DNA of 64,000 nucleotides from an uncultured delta proteobacterium (GTDB lineage: Bacteria > Myxococcota_A > Polyangia > Polyangiales > Polyangiaceae). Positions 34,781 to 43,495 of the stretch are shown here, piece by piece. The translations under genes and the position numbers were made by a program. Location of the stretch: the NCBI GenBank assembly GCA_903892415.1, contig CAITIQ010000373.1, positions 99,956-163,955 of the forward strand, given 5' to 3'. The notes below the pieces were generated by a model. The model did not search any database. It was not told where the DNA came from and worked only from the letters and a program-made list of their open reading frames with translations. Positions within the stretch are counted from its first letter, which is position 1, and the number at the start of each line of letters is the position of its first letter.

Positions 34781-35518
34781 ATGGTCAGTGCCCAACTCGA
34801 TCGGATTGCTCCCACTAAAAGACCACTAGCGGTCTCTCCTTCAGGCTTCCAAACCTGGAAGAACCTGCTGTTTGCTCATTGGTTCATTGACCCTGGCGAG
34901 ATGCGAAGGGTTGTTCCCGAAAAGTTCGAGCTCGACCTTTGGGAGGGGAAGGCTCTATGCGGCGTCGTCCCATTTAGTATGCATGACATCCGCCTCGGGT
35001 GGATGCCAGAGCCACTAGGGATGGATTTTCTCGAAACCAACCTGCGGACCTATGTTCATTACAATGGGGAACCGGGCGTTTACTTCTTTTCGCTCGAGGC
35101 GTCCTCTCGCTTGGCCGTGCAAGCTGCGCGCTGGGGGTGGGGGCTTCCATACCACTACGCGGATATGAACTACGTCGCTCGTGATGGCGCGGTCAGCTAC
35201 ACCTCCCACAGACGGAGCAATCGCGATGCGAACCTGTTGGTGGACTACGCAATAGGAGAGTCCCTCACGCCCTCAATGCCAGACAGTCTCGAGTTCTTTC
35301 TTTTGGAGCGCTACCTCCTATTCAGTCTGAAGAAGGGCGTTGTGCATAAAGGCCAAGTCCACCATGTGCCGTACCCCGTTCAGGCGGCGAGCGTCGCGAG
35401 GCTGCAATGTGGTCTAGTCGCTGCCGCAGGGCTCCCTGCTGTGTCCACGCTGCCTGATTTAGTGCACTATTCGTCGGGAGTTGAGGTGGCTGTGTTTGGG
35501 CCCTGGCCGGTGCCTTAG
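34781..35518 (+). CDS. DUF2071 (YqjF) family protein
   Basis: 245 residues. The frame contains WKNLLFAHWFIDPGEMRRVVP, LDLWEGKALCGVVPFSM, FLETNLRTYVHY and GVYFFSLEASSRLAV, which are the conserved stretches of the DUF2071/YqjF family, a TBP/steroid-binding-like fold of unknown function often seen in stress or metabolic neighbourhoods. No signal peptide. It stands apart, 58 bases after the cysteine-cluster gene. Confidence 0.87.
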   Translation: MVSAQLDRIAPTKRPLAVSPSGFQTWKNLLFAHWFIDPGEMRRVVPEKFELDLWEGKALCGVVPFSMHDIRLGWMPEPLGMDFLETNLRTYVHYNGEPGVYFFSLEASSRLAVQAARWGWGLPYHYADMNYVARDGAVSYTSHRRSNRDANLLVDYAIGESLTPSMPDSLEFFLLERYLLFSLKKGVVHKGQVHHVPYPVQAASVARLQCGLVAAAGLPAVSTLPDLVHYSSGVEVAVFGPWPVP

Positions 35519-35549
35519 CTCCCGGCGAAGGAGTGTCGAAGGCACGCGG

Positions 35550-36545
35550 TCAAGGGGCGCGGACGCGTACCAGATCAAAGTGAGAGCCCATCGTGGATGA
35601 GAAGTAAATATGTCCGTCAGCTGCCCAATACGGTGTGCCGGACCTCGCTGTGTCTGGGGTAATGGGCATCGGCGGTTGCCCAATGCGCTGAGCAAACACA
35701 CGCAGAAAGCTCTCGCGGGGCGCACCGAACTCTTGGAAGCCAAGATTCGCCGAGAAGACAATGGCTTGGCCATCAGGCGAGTACGACGGGTGGTCACAGT
35801 CGAACTCGCCGGTTGTCAGCTCCCGTGCGGCTGATTCCTCGCCAAGCTCGCGCTCGAACACGTGATTGAACCCGCCCTTGGCTGCAATAAAGACGAGCGC
35901 TTTTCCGTCGGGGCGGAACGCTGGTGAACGTCCCGCGAACAATGGCGTTAACTTGCTCCCGTCGATGCCAATGGTGGCGAGGGTTCTCACCCCTGAAGGC
36001 CCTCTCATCGAGAACGCAAGCTGATTGCCGTCGGGAGAAAACGCAGGCTCCCCAAGCTCGGGAGCGCGGTCACTGGAAACAACTACGCTGAGTGGGGCAC
36101 CTGGCGTCAGACTCGTTTTCAAGATTGCCAGCGGTCCCATTGCGTTTGACACAAAAGCGATTGTGGACCCGTCCGGCGACAGGGCGGGGGCGATCCCAAC
36201 CTTGCCAGGCGGACTGAGTTGTCTCGCTGGCTCTGCGGAGGAGAAGCCAAAAATGGCCGCGTTGCTAAGCTGCGCGTCGAGTGTCTCGCGCTGGAAGACG
36301 ATGAACCCCGTTTGTGCGACCCGTGGAAACAGGTCATCCTCCGGCGTTTTCGTGAGCGCCTCCAGCGAGCTTGATTGCAGCGGTGCAGGCCGAGTCACAA
36401 CTGCGCTAGCCGTTACTTTCGAGGCCGACGTCCCGCCCTGCTTTGGAGTTGTCGGTGGCGGTTGCCCACACGCGGCGAGCAGGATGAGCGTCAGTTCGGC
36501 AAGTCGCTTACGTCCAGCTACAAAGTCCCGCGATTCGACTCGCAT
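35550..36545 (-). CDS. Lipoprotein with TolB/PD40-type beta-propeller
   Basis: 331 residues from ATG 36545 (a TTG 21 bases earlier is the only alternative). The signal ends in LILLAAC, a lipobox. Repeats of the WD40-like 'F-S-P-D-G' type are plain: ALSPDGSTIAFVSN, AFSPDGNQLAFSMRG, AFRPDGKALVFIAA, YSPDGQAIVFSANL. The TolB-like propeller probably mediates protein contact in the periplasm. It lies 50 bases behind the ECF sigma gene, same direction, so co-transcription is possible. Confidence 0.82.
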   Translation of the reverse strand: MRVESRDFVAGRKRLAELTLILLAACGQPPPTTPKQGGTSASKVTASAVVTRPAPLQSSSLEALTKTPEDDLFPRVAQTGFIVFQRETLDAQLSNAAIFGFSSAEPARQLSPPGKVGIAPALSPDGSTIAFVSNAMGPLAILKTSLTPGAPLSVVVSSDRAPELGEPAFSPDGNQLAFSMRGPSGVRTLATIGIDGSKLTPLFAGRSPAFRPDGKALVFIAAKGGFNHVFERELGEESAARELTTGEFDCDHPSYSPDGQAIVFSANLGFQEFGAPRESFLRVFAQRIGQPPMPITPDTARSGTPYWAADGHIYFSSTMGSHFDLVRVRAP

Positions 36546-36595
36546 GTCTGCTGGTACACCACGCAACGGTGTATCGGAAGTATTTGGTTGGCAGC

Positions 36596-37162
36596 CTAAG
36601 CTGCGAGCTGCAGTTCCGCTTGCGAGTCTTTGAGGGCACCGGCCAGTAGCTTGCGACCGCGGTGCAGCCGGCTCATCACCGTTCCAACGGGGACGCCCAT
36701 CGAATCCGCTGCATCTTTGTAGCTGAGCTCCTGAAGGTCCACCAACTCGAGGGCGCGCCGAAAGCTCTCGGGAAGCTGGTCGAGTTCGTGTCGCAGTGCC
36801 GGCGTTAGGTCATTCATCACCGGAGCGCTTTCGGGCAAGGTCCACGAGCAGGGGTCCGAGGCGAGCACACCGAGCGCCTTGTATTCACGTCGAACGCGTC
36901 GGCAGCGGGTAATGAAGACGCTGAAGAGGATCTGGAACAACCAGGCGCGCGCGTTCGTGCCACCAATGAAGTGCGACTCGAACTTCATGGCGCGCTCCAT
37001 TGTGTCCTGAACGAGGTCCTCGGCTTGCGCAGCGTTGCGGCTCAGACGCAGCGCGCGTGCGTAAAGGTCTGCGGAGAACGTGACCAGGGCTGCCCGAAGT
37101 TCCGTCAGCTGAGTGTTGCGGCGATTGGTTCGGGGGGCGGTGCGAGCAGCGTTCGTCGTCAT
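36596..37162 (-). CDS. ECF-type RNA polymerase sigma factor
   Basis: 188 residues from ATG 37162. Region 2 (LYARALRLSRNAAQAEDLVQDTMERAM) and region 4 (LPESFRRALELVDLQELSY...VPVGTVMSRLHRGRKLL) are both complete. No anti-sigma factor with a transmembrane helix or zinc motif lies next to it, unlike most ECF genes. The signal it answers is unknown; the TolB-like lipoprotein downstream is a candidate target or partner. Confidence 0.93.
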   Translation of the reverse strand: MTTNAARTAPRTNRRNTQLTELRAALVTFSADLYARALRLSRNAAQAEDLVQDTMERAMKFESHFIGGTNARAWLFQILFSVFITRCRRVRREYKALGVLASDPCSWTLPESAPVMNDLTPALRHELDQLPESFRRALELVDLQELSYKDAADSMGVPVGTVMSRLHRGRKLLAGALKDSQAELQLAA

Positions 37163-37245
37163 GCAACAGGCTTCAGCAAGCCCGATGCCGAACACTGTCG
37201 CAGCCTAAGTGTCTGTAACTAAAGACGTTGGGCTATGTAGTCGTG

Positions 37246-37273
37246 TTGACACGAGAACGCAGCCTCGTGTCAA
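37246..37273. terminator. Perfect 10-bp hairpin between the cytochrome lipoprotein and sigma factor genes
   Basis: TTGACACGAG and CTCGTGTCAA are perfect inverted copies around an 8-base loop. It is 20 bases past the stop of the cytochrome lipoprotein and about 84 bases upstream of the sigma-factor ATG. No T-run follows, so it may be a terminator or an operator for the sigma gene. The half TGACACGAG shares its right-hand letters with the dispersed repeat but is not a copy. Confidence 0.4.
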
Positions 37274-37292
37274 ACGGGCCACAGCTGCGGGC

Positions 37293-39020
37293 TCACAGCG
37301 ACTCCAAGTAACCAAGCAGGAGCTCTTGCTCGTCCTTCGAAAGATCGTCGAAAGTGCCGTGTTTGTTGCCGCCACAACTAGGCTCAAAGCGAGCTCGGAG
37401 GTCGGGAGCACAGCCGTCGTGCATGTAGGGGGCTCGAAACCGAAGCCCGAGCAGTGAGGGCGTTTGGAAGTATTCGCCCGTCCCCACATTCTTGTTCTTG
37501 TCGTTCGAAAGGCGACTGCCTGAATGGCAGTCAAGGCAGCCCGCATCCTCAAACGCTTTGGCGCCTGCATCTACTTCCGGTGAATCAACCGGGGTCAGAA
37601 GCTCCAGCTCGCTTAGCCATTCCTCGAAACGAGCGATCTCTTGCCCAGTGAGCTCCCGATTGCCCATCCGTTTGGTGAACACTTCACTCATGAGGTGCTC
37701 CATGCTGGTGATATCCCCACTCCAGTGAAACGGCTTTGTCTCGCTTACGCCGCCAAGCAAAGTCTGGGTGCGCCGAAGGCCAACGGCTCCACCGAAGTTC
37801 CAGGTGTGTGCGTCATCTCGACCCTCGGGGTGGCAGCTAGCGCAGGTCACACTCATGGCCGGTCCCTCGGCAGTGCCGTGAAAGACAGCATGTCCAGTCG
37901 ACGCGACGTTGTCGCCTCCAAGTTGGATCTTGGCAAAGAAAGAAGTGCCGTCGAACAACTCGAGTGCAGCAGGCTCACGAGTCTGGATCACCACGTTGCC
38001 ATCGTAGAAAGCTCCTGCGATGGGTTGCGCCTCCATCTGAACGAACTCTTTGAGGGCTCCGCCGGTTCGAGAAAAAGTGAAGCTGCCCGCTGACACCAAG
38101 AGAACATCCCCACTGTTGGAGTCAACGTCAGCGTCCACCGTCAAAACCTCGGCCGGCAGCCCCTGAGTCGAAGTGGGGCCATCATCCCCGAAGCTGGTGA
38201 GGGCTGTCTCAACGATGGGCAAGCCAGCATTCCCATAATAAGCGGGACTACTACTGGTGCTCGTGGTGCTCGTGAGTTCTCGCGTCGCTGCGTGTTGGTG
38301 CAACGTCAAGACTTCGCCAGAAGTACCCTCGACCAGGTCCCACACGACCCGCGGAATGAGCGCTGCTCCCGCCGCGTCTGCGGTTGTGGGGGGCTCTAAC
38401 TGGTCAATGACCTTAAGGTCCTGGTTGAGTTCAAACAGCCGTGCTTCGCGAAACGTCGAGATAAAGATGCGCCCCGCGGTGGTTACGAGCACGTCGCGTA
38501 GATCGGCCGCTGGCTGCGCTCGCTCCATCACCTTTCCGGCTGGGCTCATCGACAAGACTTCGCCTTCCGCGCAAGCCACGACGACGGCCTTCGTCGCTTC
38601 AAGCCACGCGACTCCGCGCACGTTCGCGCAGACCTTGTGCCTGCCCAACTCCTTGCCCTTCGAACTCAGTCTAAGCACCTCGCCACTGCCCCGTAGTGCC
38701 ACGAATACCTCGCCGTCAGCGCCCTCTGTGGCCTTTCCAGGAAAGGTGCCCTCGCCAAGCTCAATCGTCTCTTCCAACGAGCGCTTGGCAAGGCTGACCG
38801 CCAGTACCCGATCTCGATCGGGATCCGACACAATCGCCATACCGTGACTGGTGACCAACAAGGTCCCCCCGATGATTGGCACAGCTCGTTCGGATTTGCT
38901 TTGCGATCCTGACGTTGGAGTCCCGCTTCCGGGGCTGACGTTCCCCTCAGCCTTATTCGATCGATTGCAACCAAACGCCAGCACGCACAAGAGCGCGGAA
39001 ACTTGAACCGAACGACGCAT
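37293..39020 (-). CDS. Cytochrome c/beta-propeller lipoprotein
   Basis: 575 residues. Lipobox VLAFGC at the start of the mature protein, then a Gly/Ser-rich linker, a propeller domain of about 300 residues, and two heme c motifs, CASCH and CLDCH, in the C-terminal part. The C-terminal segment (FRAPYMHDGCAPDLRARF) resembles the PTLRN...HDG end of di-heme peroxidases. It likely moves electrons at the outer face of the periplasm. Encoded in front of the sigma gene on the same strand. Confidence 0.82.
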   Translation of the reverse strand: MRRSVQVSALLCVLAFGCNRSNKAEGNVSPGSGTPTSGSQSKSERAVPIIGGTLLVTSHGMAIVSDPDRDRVLAVSLAKRSLEETIELGEGTFPGKATEGADGEVFVALRGSGEVLRLSSKGKELGRHKVCANVRGVAWLEATKAVVVACAEGEVLSMSPAGKVMERAQPAADLRDVLVTTAGRIFISTFREARLFELNQDLKVIDQLEPPTTADAAGAALIPRVVWDLVEGTSGEVLTLHQHAATRELTSTTSTSSSPAYYGNAGLPIVETALTSFGDDGPTSTQGLPAEVLTVDADVDSNSGDVLLVSAGSFTFSRTGGALKEFVQMEAQPIAGAFYDGNVVIQTREPAALELFDGTSFFAKIQLGGDNVASTGHAVFHGTAEGPAMSVTCASCHPEGRDDAHTWNFGGAVGLRRTQTLLGGVSETKPFHWSGDITSMEHLMSEVFTKRMGNRELTGQEIARFEEWLSELELLTPVDSPEVDAGAKAFEDAGCLDCHSGSRLSNDKNKNVGTGEYFQTPSLLGLRFRAPYMHDGCAPDLRARFEPSCGGNKHGTFDDLSKDEQELLLGYLESL

Positions 39021-39151
39021 AGCAGCTCCGAAAGTTAGAATCGTGACGGGGCAGACTGTTCGTTGCGTGAAGAACCACGCTGCCCCAGCAGCCTACTGTT
39101 GAACCAACGGCGCGTCACCAGCCCAGCTTGACGGCAAAACCCATATTCGAG

Positions 39152-40813
39152 CTACCGGGCGTCGGCACGTCGCATCAGCGTTGCGACGATCTCTGGGATG
39201 AGGTCCCCTAGTTCTCCAGCGAGCAATCCGCGATCGCAGCCAGTTTGCTCGCTCCACCGATCTCCGGCGGTGGCGTGCACAAAAACGCCCGCTGCGCAGG
39301 CTTTCTCTGTGGGCATGGAGCAGCCGTAGGCGGCTATCAAGCCGGTTAGCACGTCGCCACTCCCAGCTGTTGCCAACGCGGGGTTCCCAACCATGGCAAC
39401 GAATAGCTGCCCATCTGGCGTACCAATGATGGTGCGCGCCCCTTTTAAGACCACAAAGGCTCGTGTGAGCGCGACGGCCTCACGAACCGCGCCAAACCGA
39501 TCTTGTTCCACTGCGGCGCTCGTTTTTCCAAGCAAGCGCCCAAGTTCACCAGGGTGCGGAGTGAGCACACAGCGTCCGGGCGCTCGGGCGAGCTTCTGCG
39601 GAGCGACCGCCACAGCGGTGATTGCGTCGGCGTCGATGATCTTGAGGCCATCCCAATTCATCACCACATAGTCAACGGCTCTCCTCGCCGGCTCGTCCAG
39701 CCCCAAGCCCGGTCCGATCGCCACAACGTGCCGACCGGAGAGTGAATCGCTCAGACTGCGCTCGAGGTTGTTTGGATCGAGGGTGGCGGTCATCACTTCA
39801 TCTGCCTGACTAGCCAACGCACGAGCGGCCTCAGGCCAAGTACACAGTGTGACTAGTCCTGCGCCAGCCCGCAGTGCCGCCCGCGTAGTCAGCCGTGCCG
39901 CGCCTAGTTTGCCCGGTGAGCCAGCGATTACAAGCACGTTTCCCGCGGCATATTTGTGAACATTCGGTTCTCGCGCGACGAAGTAACCGCCAATCTGGAT
40001 CGCGTCCAACACCTCCGCCGTATGTCCGACGACCGTGAGGATCTTGGCGTCTGGAACACCGAGATCGACAACGTGAATTCGCCCGGCGAGCCTCGCTCCG
40101 TCGGGCGTTAGCAGGCCGACCTTCAAATGGCCGAAGGTCACCGTGTCGTCGACGCGCACGGCGCTACCCAATGCGGCTCCGCTATCAGCGTGCAGTCCTG
40201 AGGGCACATCCAGTGCGAGCTTTTGTGCGCGAGCTTCGTTGATTGCATGGATGACGTCGAGCAGGTGCCCCTGGACCGGCCGATCGAGTCCGGTGCCGAA
40301 GAGAGCGTCGACGATGAAGTCCGCGCGAGCGAGCTCCACTCGAAGCGCCGCCAGCCCAGCTTCGTCAGCACACTCGAGGCAAAACCCCCCCAGATCGATG
40401 AAGGCGTCGTGGTTCATTCGCGCTTCACCGGTGACCTTCTCCGTCTCGCCAGTCAAGAAGGTGCGGACGTCAGCGCCACGCGCAAGAAGGTGCCTCGCTA
40501 CGACAAACCCGTCTCCACCGTTGAGGCCCGTGCCACACACCACCACCACGCGAGCGTCGAGTGGGTAGTCGGCTGGTTGGCCGGGGGCTCGCACGTGGCG
40601 GGTGGGAAAATGCGAGCGCCGAATGAGGCTCGCGCGGCGTGTGGAGCTCGCGGTAGGACCGCTCTCGGCGCTGCGAGCTGCGATCAGAGCCGAGAGTACG
40701 TCAGCGGCGCCGCGCCCCGCGTTCTCCATCAAGACCACGCCTGGCACTTGGCACTCTTCGATCGCATAACGATCGAACGCACGCATCTGGCTTCGCGAGA
40801 GCACAGGAATCAA
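39152..40813 (-). CDS. nnr: Bifunctional NAD(P)HX epimerase / ADP-dependent NAD(P)HX dehydratase
   Basis: 553 residues. N-terminal YjeF_N epimerase: GVVLMENAGRGAADV, then VVVCGTGLNGGDGFVVARHL and VDALFGTGLDRPV. C-terminal carbohydrate-kinase-like dehydratase: VLVIAGSPGKLGAARL, IDADAITAV, LTPHPGELGRLLGK and VGNPALATAGSGDVLTGLIA. It repairs damaged, hydrated NADH and NADPH. There is an about 35-residue Arg/Ser-rich insertion near residue 50, before the GTGLNGGDG motif, missing in typical homologues. A long open frame on the opposite strand is only a shadow. Confidence 0.95.
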   Translation of the reverse strand: MIPVLSRSQMRAFDRYAIEECQVPGVVLMENAGRGAADVLSALIAARSAESGPTASSTRRASLIRRSHFPTRHVRAPGQPADYPLDARVVVVCGTGLNGGDGFVVARHLLARGADVRTFLTGETEKVTGEARMNHDAFIDLGGFCLECADEAGLAALRVELARADFIVDALFGTGLDRPVQGHLLDVIHAINEARAQKLALDVPSGLHADSGAALGSAVRVDDTVTFGHLKVGLLTPDGARLAGRIHVVDLGVPDAKILTVVGHTAEVLDAIQIGGYFVAREPNVHKYAAGNVLVIAGSPGKLGAARLTTRAALRAGAGLVTLCTWPEAARALASQADEVMTATLDPNNLERSLSDSLSGRHVVAIGPGLGLDEPARRAVDYVVMNWDGLKIIDADAITAVAVAPQKLARAPGRCVLTPHPGELGRLLGKTSAAVEQDRFGAVREAVALTRAFVVLKGARTIIGTPDGQLFVAMVGNPALATAGSGDVLTGLIAAYGCSMPTEKACAAGVFVHATAGDRWSEQTGCDRGLLAGELGDLIPEIVATLMRRADAR

Positions 40814-40904
40814 TGCGCAACCTCCATCCCTGCGAGCGTACTCGATTCACCGTGCGCTCGCGGCTTGCTTCATTGCGGTCGGGGTAGCATGCTCCGCGCC
40901 CTCG

Positions 40905-42335
40905 ATGAAAACGCGGACTCCCTTCCTTCTGTTGGTCGTTGCGCTGGCGACAGTGTTCGCCGTTGGCTCGGTCACCTGGCCAGAAGCCAAGGCGCAGGAG
41001 CAACCCAAGCCAGTCTCCGGCGACGCTCCTCCCACTGCTCCACCCGCCGCACCACCGTCGAATCCGGGCGGTGCAGCAACGCGAGTGCCCGGCGACGAGT
41101 TGAAGGTAACGATTCTCACCTTCGGTCCGGGGACGCACCCGTTCTACAAATTTGGTCACAACGCGATCTGGATCCAGGACCTCTCCAAGAAGCCACCCCA
41201 ACGAGACAAGGTCTACAACTGGGGCATGTTCACCTTCGGCGATCCAGCGCTGCTGCCGAAGTTTGTGCTCGGCCGATTCATGTATTGGATGGAGCCTCAG
41301 AGCTATGGAGGCACCATCTACGCCTACAAGCGGGAGGGGCGAAGTGTCGACGCGCAGGAACTCGATCTGCCGCCCGAGATGAAGCTCGAGATGGTGCGTT
41401 TGCTGGAGGAGAACGCCAAGGAGGAGAACAAGTATTACAAGTACGACTACTACCGCGACAACTGCTCGACCCGCGTTCGCGACATGATCGACAAGGTTAC
41501 CGGGGGACGTGTCAAAGCTGTCTCCGGTGGACCTGGTCGCTTGACCTACCGCGAGCAGACCTTGCGCCTGACCGCGGACCTGCCCGCTGAGTACGTCGCG
41601 CTCAACCTCGTCATGGGGGACCTCATCGACAAGCCTAGGACTGTCTGGGAAGAGTCTTTCATCCCGATGGAGTTCCAGAAGGTCTTGCGCGGAGTCACCT
41701 TGGTTCGCCCCGATGGTTCGGAGTATCCGATCGTCCGCGAGGAGCGGAACATCCTCGCGGCGACTCGGCCGCCGCCCCCGGAGAACCCTCCGACGACCTG
41801 GTACTACTCGTTACTTGCGGGGGCTGGGTTCGCAGGCCTTTTCGCGCTGCTAGGTCGCCTCTCAAAGCGACCTGCCGCTCGGGTTGCGCTTGGATTGCTG
41901 ACAAGCTTCTTCGGGCTCGCTTGGGGGTTCTTTGGCCTCTTCTTCCTCGCGGCTTGGGCCTTCACCGATCACGAGGTCGGCTACGGCAACGAGAACACGA
42001 TGTTGTGCGTGCCCTGGTCGATTGTGCTGGTTGGTAGTGGGTTGGGCTGCGCCTTCGGCCAATCCAAGTCAGCGCAGTTCGCCCTCAAGCTCGTGCGAGC
42101 GGCGTTGATCAGCACTGTGGTTGCTACTGCCGTGAAGGTGCTCCCTTGGTTTGACCAGGCGAACTTCTTCTTTCTCGTCTTCTTCCTGCCGTTCTGGGGT
42201 GGTCTGTTCTACGCGTTGCGTGAGCTGAGCTTGAACCTCGCGAAGAAGCAGCCAGCCGTGGTCGCGGCGACAGGCGCTGTCGCTGCACCGTCAGCGCAAG
42301 ACACCGCGGCTCATGCCGAGCTTCCTGAGGATTGA
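40905..42335 (+). CDS. DUF4105/Lnb-like membrane protein, possible lipoprotein N-acyltransferase
   Basis: 476 residues. After a signal-anchor and a Pro/Ala linker, residues 65-290 form a DUF4105 domain (Lnb periplasmic domain): YKFGHNAIWI with H85 and YYRDNCSTRVRD with C187, the Cys/His pair expected at the active site. The C-terminal 170 residues hold about four transmembrane helices. Lnb of Bdellovibrio is an alternative lipoprotein N-acyltransferase. This genome segment encodes many lipoproteins, so such a role fits, but it is inferred. The 3' end overlaps the convergent MFS gene by 25 bases. Confidence 0.72.
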   Translation: MKTRTPFLLLVVALATVFAVGSVTWPEAKAQEQPKPVSGDAPPTAPPAAPPSNPGGAATRVPGDELKVTILTFGPGTHPFYKFGHNAIWIQDLSKKPPQRDKVYNWGMFTFGDPALLPKFVLGRFMYWMEPQSYGGTIYAYKREGRSVDAQELDLPPEMKLEMVRLLEENAKEENKYYKYDYYRDNCSTRVRDMIDKVTGGRVKAVSGGPGRLTYREQTLRLTADLPAEYVALNLVMGDLIDKPRTVWEESFIPMEFQKVLRGVTLVRPDGSEYPIVREERNILAATRPPPPENPPTTWYYSLLAGAGFAGLFALLGRLSKRPAARVALGLLTSFFGLAWGFFGLFFLAAWAFTDHEVGYGNENTMLCVPWSIVLVGSGLGCAFGQSKSAQFALKLVRAALISTVVATAVKVLPWFDQANFFFLVFFLPFWGGLFYALRELSLNLAKKQPAVVAATGAVAAPSAQDTAAHAELPED

Positions 42336-43495
42336 GTTACTGCGGCGTCAGCGGTGACGCTGTTGATCAGCCCTCCCAAGAAGATCAGTCCCGCTGCCAA
42401 ACAGAACATCGCGGGGTAAGAGATGCTTTCGATGATCGCACCCCATAGGGGCGCGCCGAGCAACGTCCCCGCGTCGAACAGCGCAGTGTAAATAGCCAGG
42501 GCGGCCCCGCGCTCCGAACTGCGTGCTCTCGTCACGACCAGACCGAGCAAAATGGGGAACGCCCAACCGTGGCCCACCCCGGTGAGTAGTCCCGCAATCA
42601 TCAGCTCGATTCGGCTCGTAGCGAAGGCCAACGTCATGAGTCCGACGAACAACGCCACGAGCGCCACGGTCAACACGCGCGAAGGCCCCAGTCTCTCTGG
42701 GACACGGCCAAACAGGAGCCGCAACAGACATGCGGTAACCGCGTACGTTCCGAAGAAGTCCCCAACCGTCCCAATGGGGTTTGCCAACAAGAAGGTCTTG
42801 AGGAATCCGAAGTAGGAGCCGATCGCCGTCGCGAAACAAAGCCCGCTCGCCCACAGTGGCAGCAGCTTTGGGTCGAACACAGCCACAAGGATACCGCGCG
42901 GCGCCTCTCCGGCTTCTCGAGCGGGTTCAGTCAGCGGAAGAGATAGCAAGGTAGCTACAACGCTGCAGCCCAGCGCGACTTGGAACAGGGTTTCGTAGCC
43001 TGCCACCGATAGCAGCGAGTCACCGAGAAGCCCACCAATCGCCATCGGCAACATGCCCGAAATGCCGAACAATCCAATCCCCTCGATCCGTCGTGACGCC
43101 GGAACAATATCGGCGGCGTATGCGAACAGCGAAGCGAACAGCATTGCCTCCGATACCCCGTGGACCGCGCGCACCACCCAAACGAGCGGGGACAGTGACG
43201 CGACCAACAGGTAGCCGAGGCAGGCGAGAACCCCAAGCAAGCCGCCTGCTCTGATGATCGCGCAGCGCCCTCGGCGATCCATCACGCCACCGATCAATGG
43301 TCGTGCGCCAATGGCAGTGAAGCTCGCGACTCCGGCCATCAGACCAATCGCTAGTTCGCCTGCGCCAAGCCCTTTCAGAAAGCCGGGCAGATGAAGGAAG
43401 AGATGGAAGGAGAGCGCATGCAAGAAGTGCGACGCCGCGAGAAGCATGAACGCTCGGGTCAGCAGCGGCGGCTTGCTCAACGCGAGCGAACTCAC
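42311..43495 (-). CDS. MFS transporter
   Basis: 394 residues, about 12 hydrophobic helices. PLIGGVMDRRGRCAIIRAGG is the loop 2-3 motif (G-x-x-x-D-R-x-G-R) of the major facilitator superfamily. GTG start, overlapping the TGA of pdxJ (GTGA), so it is translated after pdxJ. Drug or metabolite efflux is the usual role; a transporter next to PdxJ might handle a vitamer, which is a guess. Confidence 0.9.
   Translation of the reverse strand: MSSLALSKPPLLTRAFMLLAASHFLHALSFHLFLHLPGFLKGLGAGELAIGLMAGVASFTAIGARPLIGGVMDRRGRCAIIRAGGLLGVLACLGYLLVASLSPLVWVVRAVHGVSEAMLFASLFAYAADIVPASRRIEGIGLFGISGMLPMAIGGLLGDSLLSVAGYETLFQVALGCSVVATLLSLPLTEPAREAGEAPRGILVAVFDPKLLPLWASGLCFATAIGSYFGFLKTFLLANPIGTVGDFFGTYAVTACLLRLLFGRVPERLGPSRVLTVALVALFVGLMTLAFATSRIELMIAGLLTGVGHGWAFPILLGLVVTRARSSERGAALAIYTALFDAGTLLGAPLWGAIIESISYPAMFCLAAGLIFLGGLINSVTADAAVTQSSGSSA

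Noticed and set aside
37246..37273. Fourth copy of the dispersed palindromic repeat
   Set aside because: It shares only CTCGTG/CACGAG; the outer bases and spacing differ, so it is listed as an independent hairpin.
40223..41590. 455-codon open frame on the + strand across nnr and the Lnb-like gene
   Set aside because: Composition is Arg/Ala/His-rich without any domain, and it lies antisense to the NAD(P)HX gene and out of frame in the next one; typical high-GC shadow.
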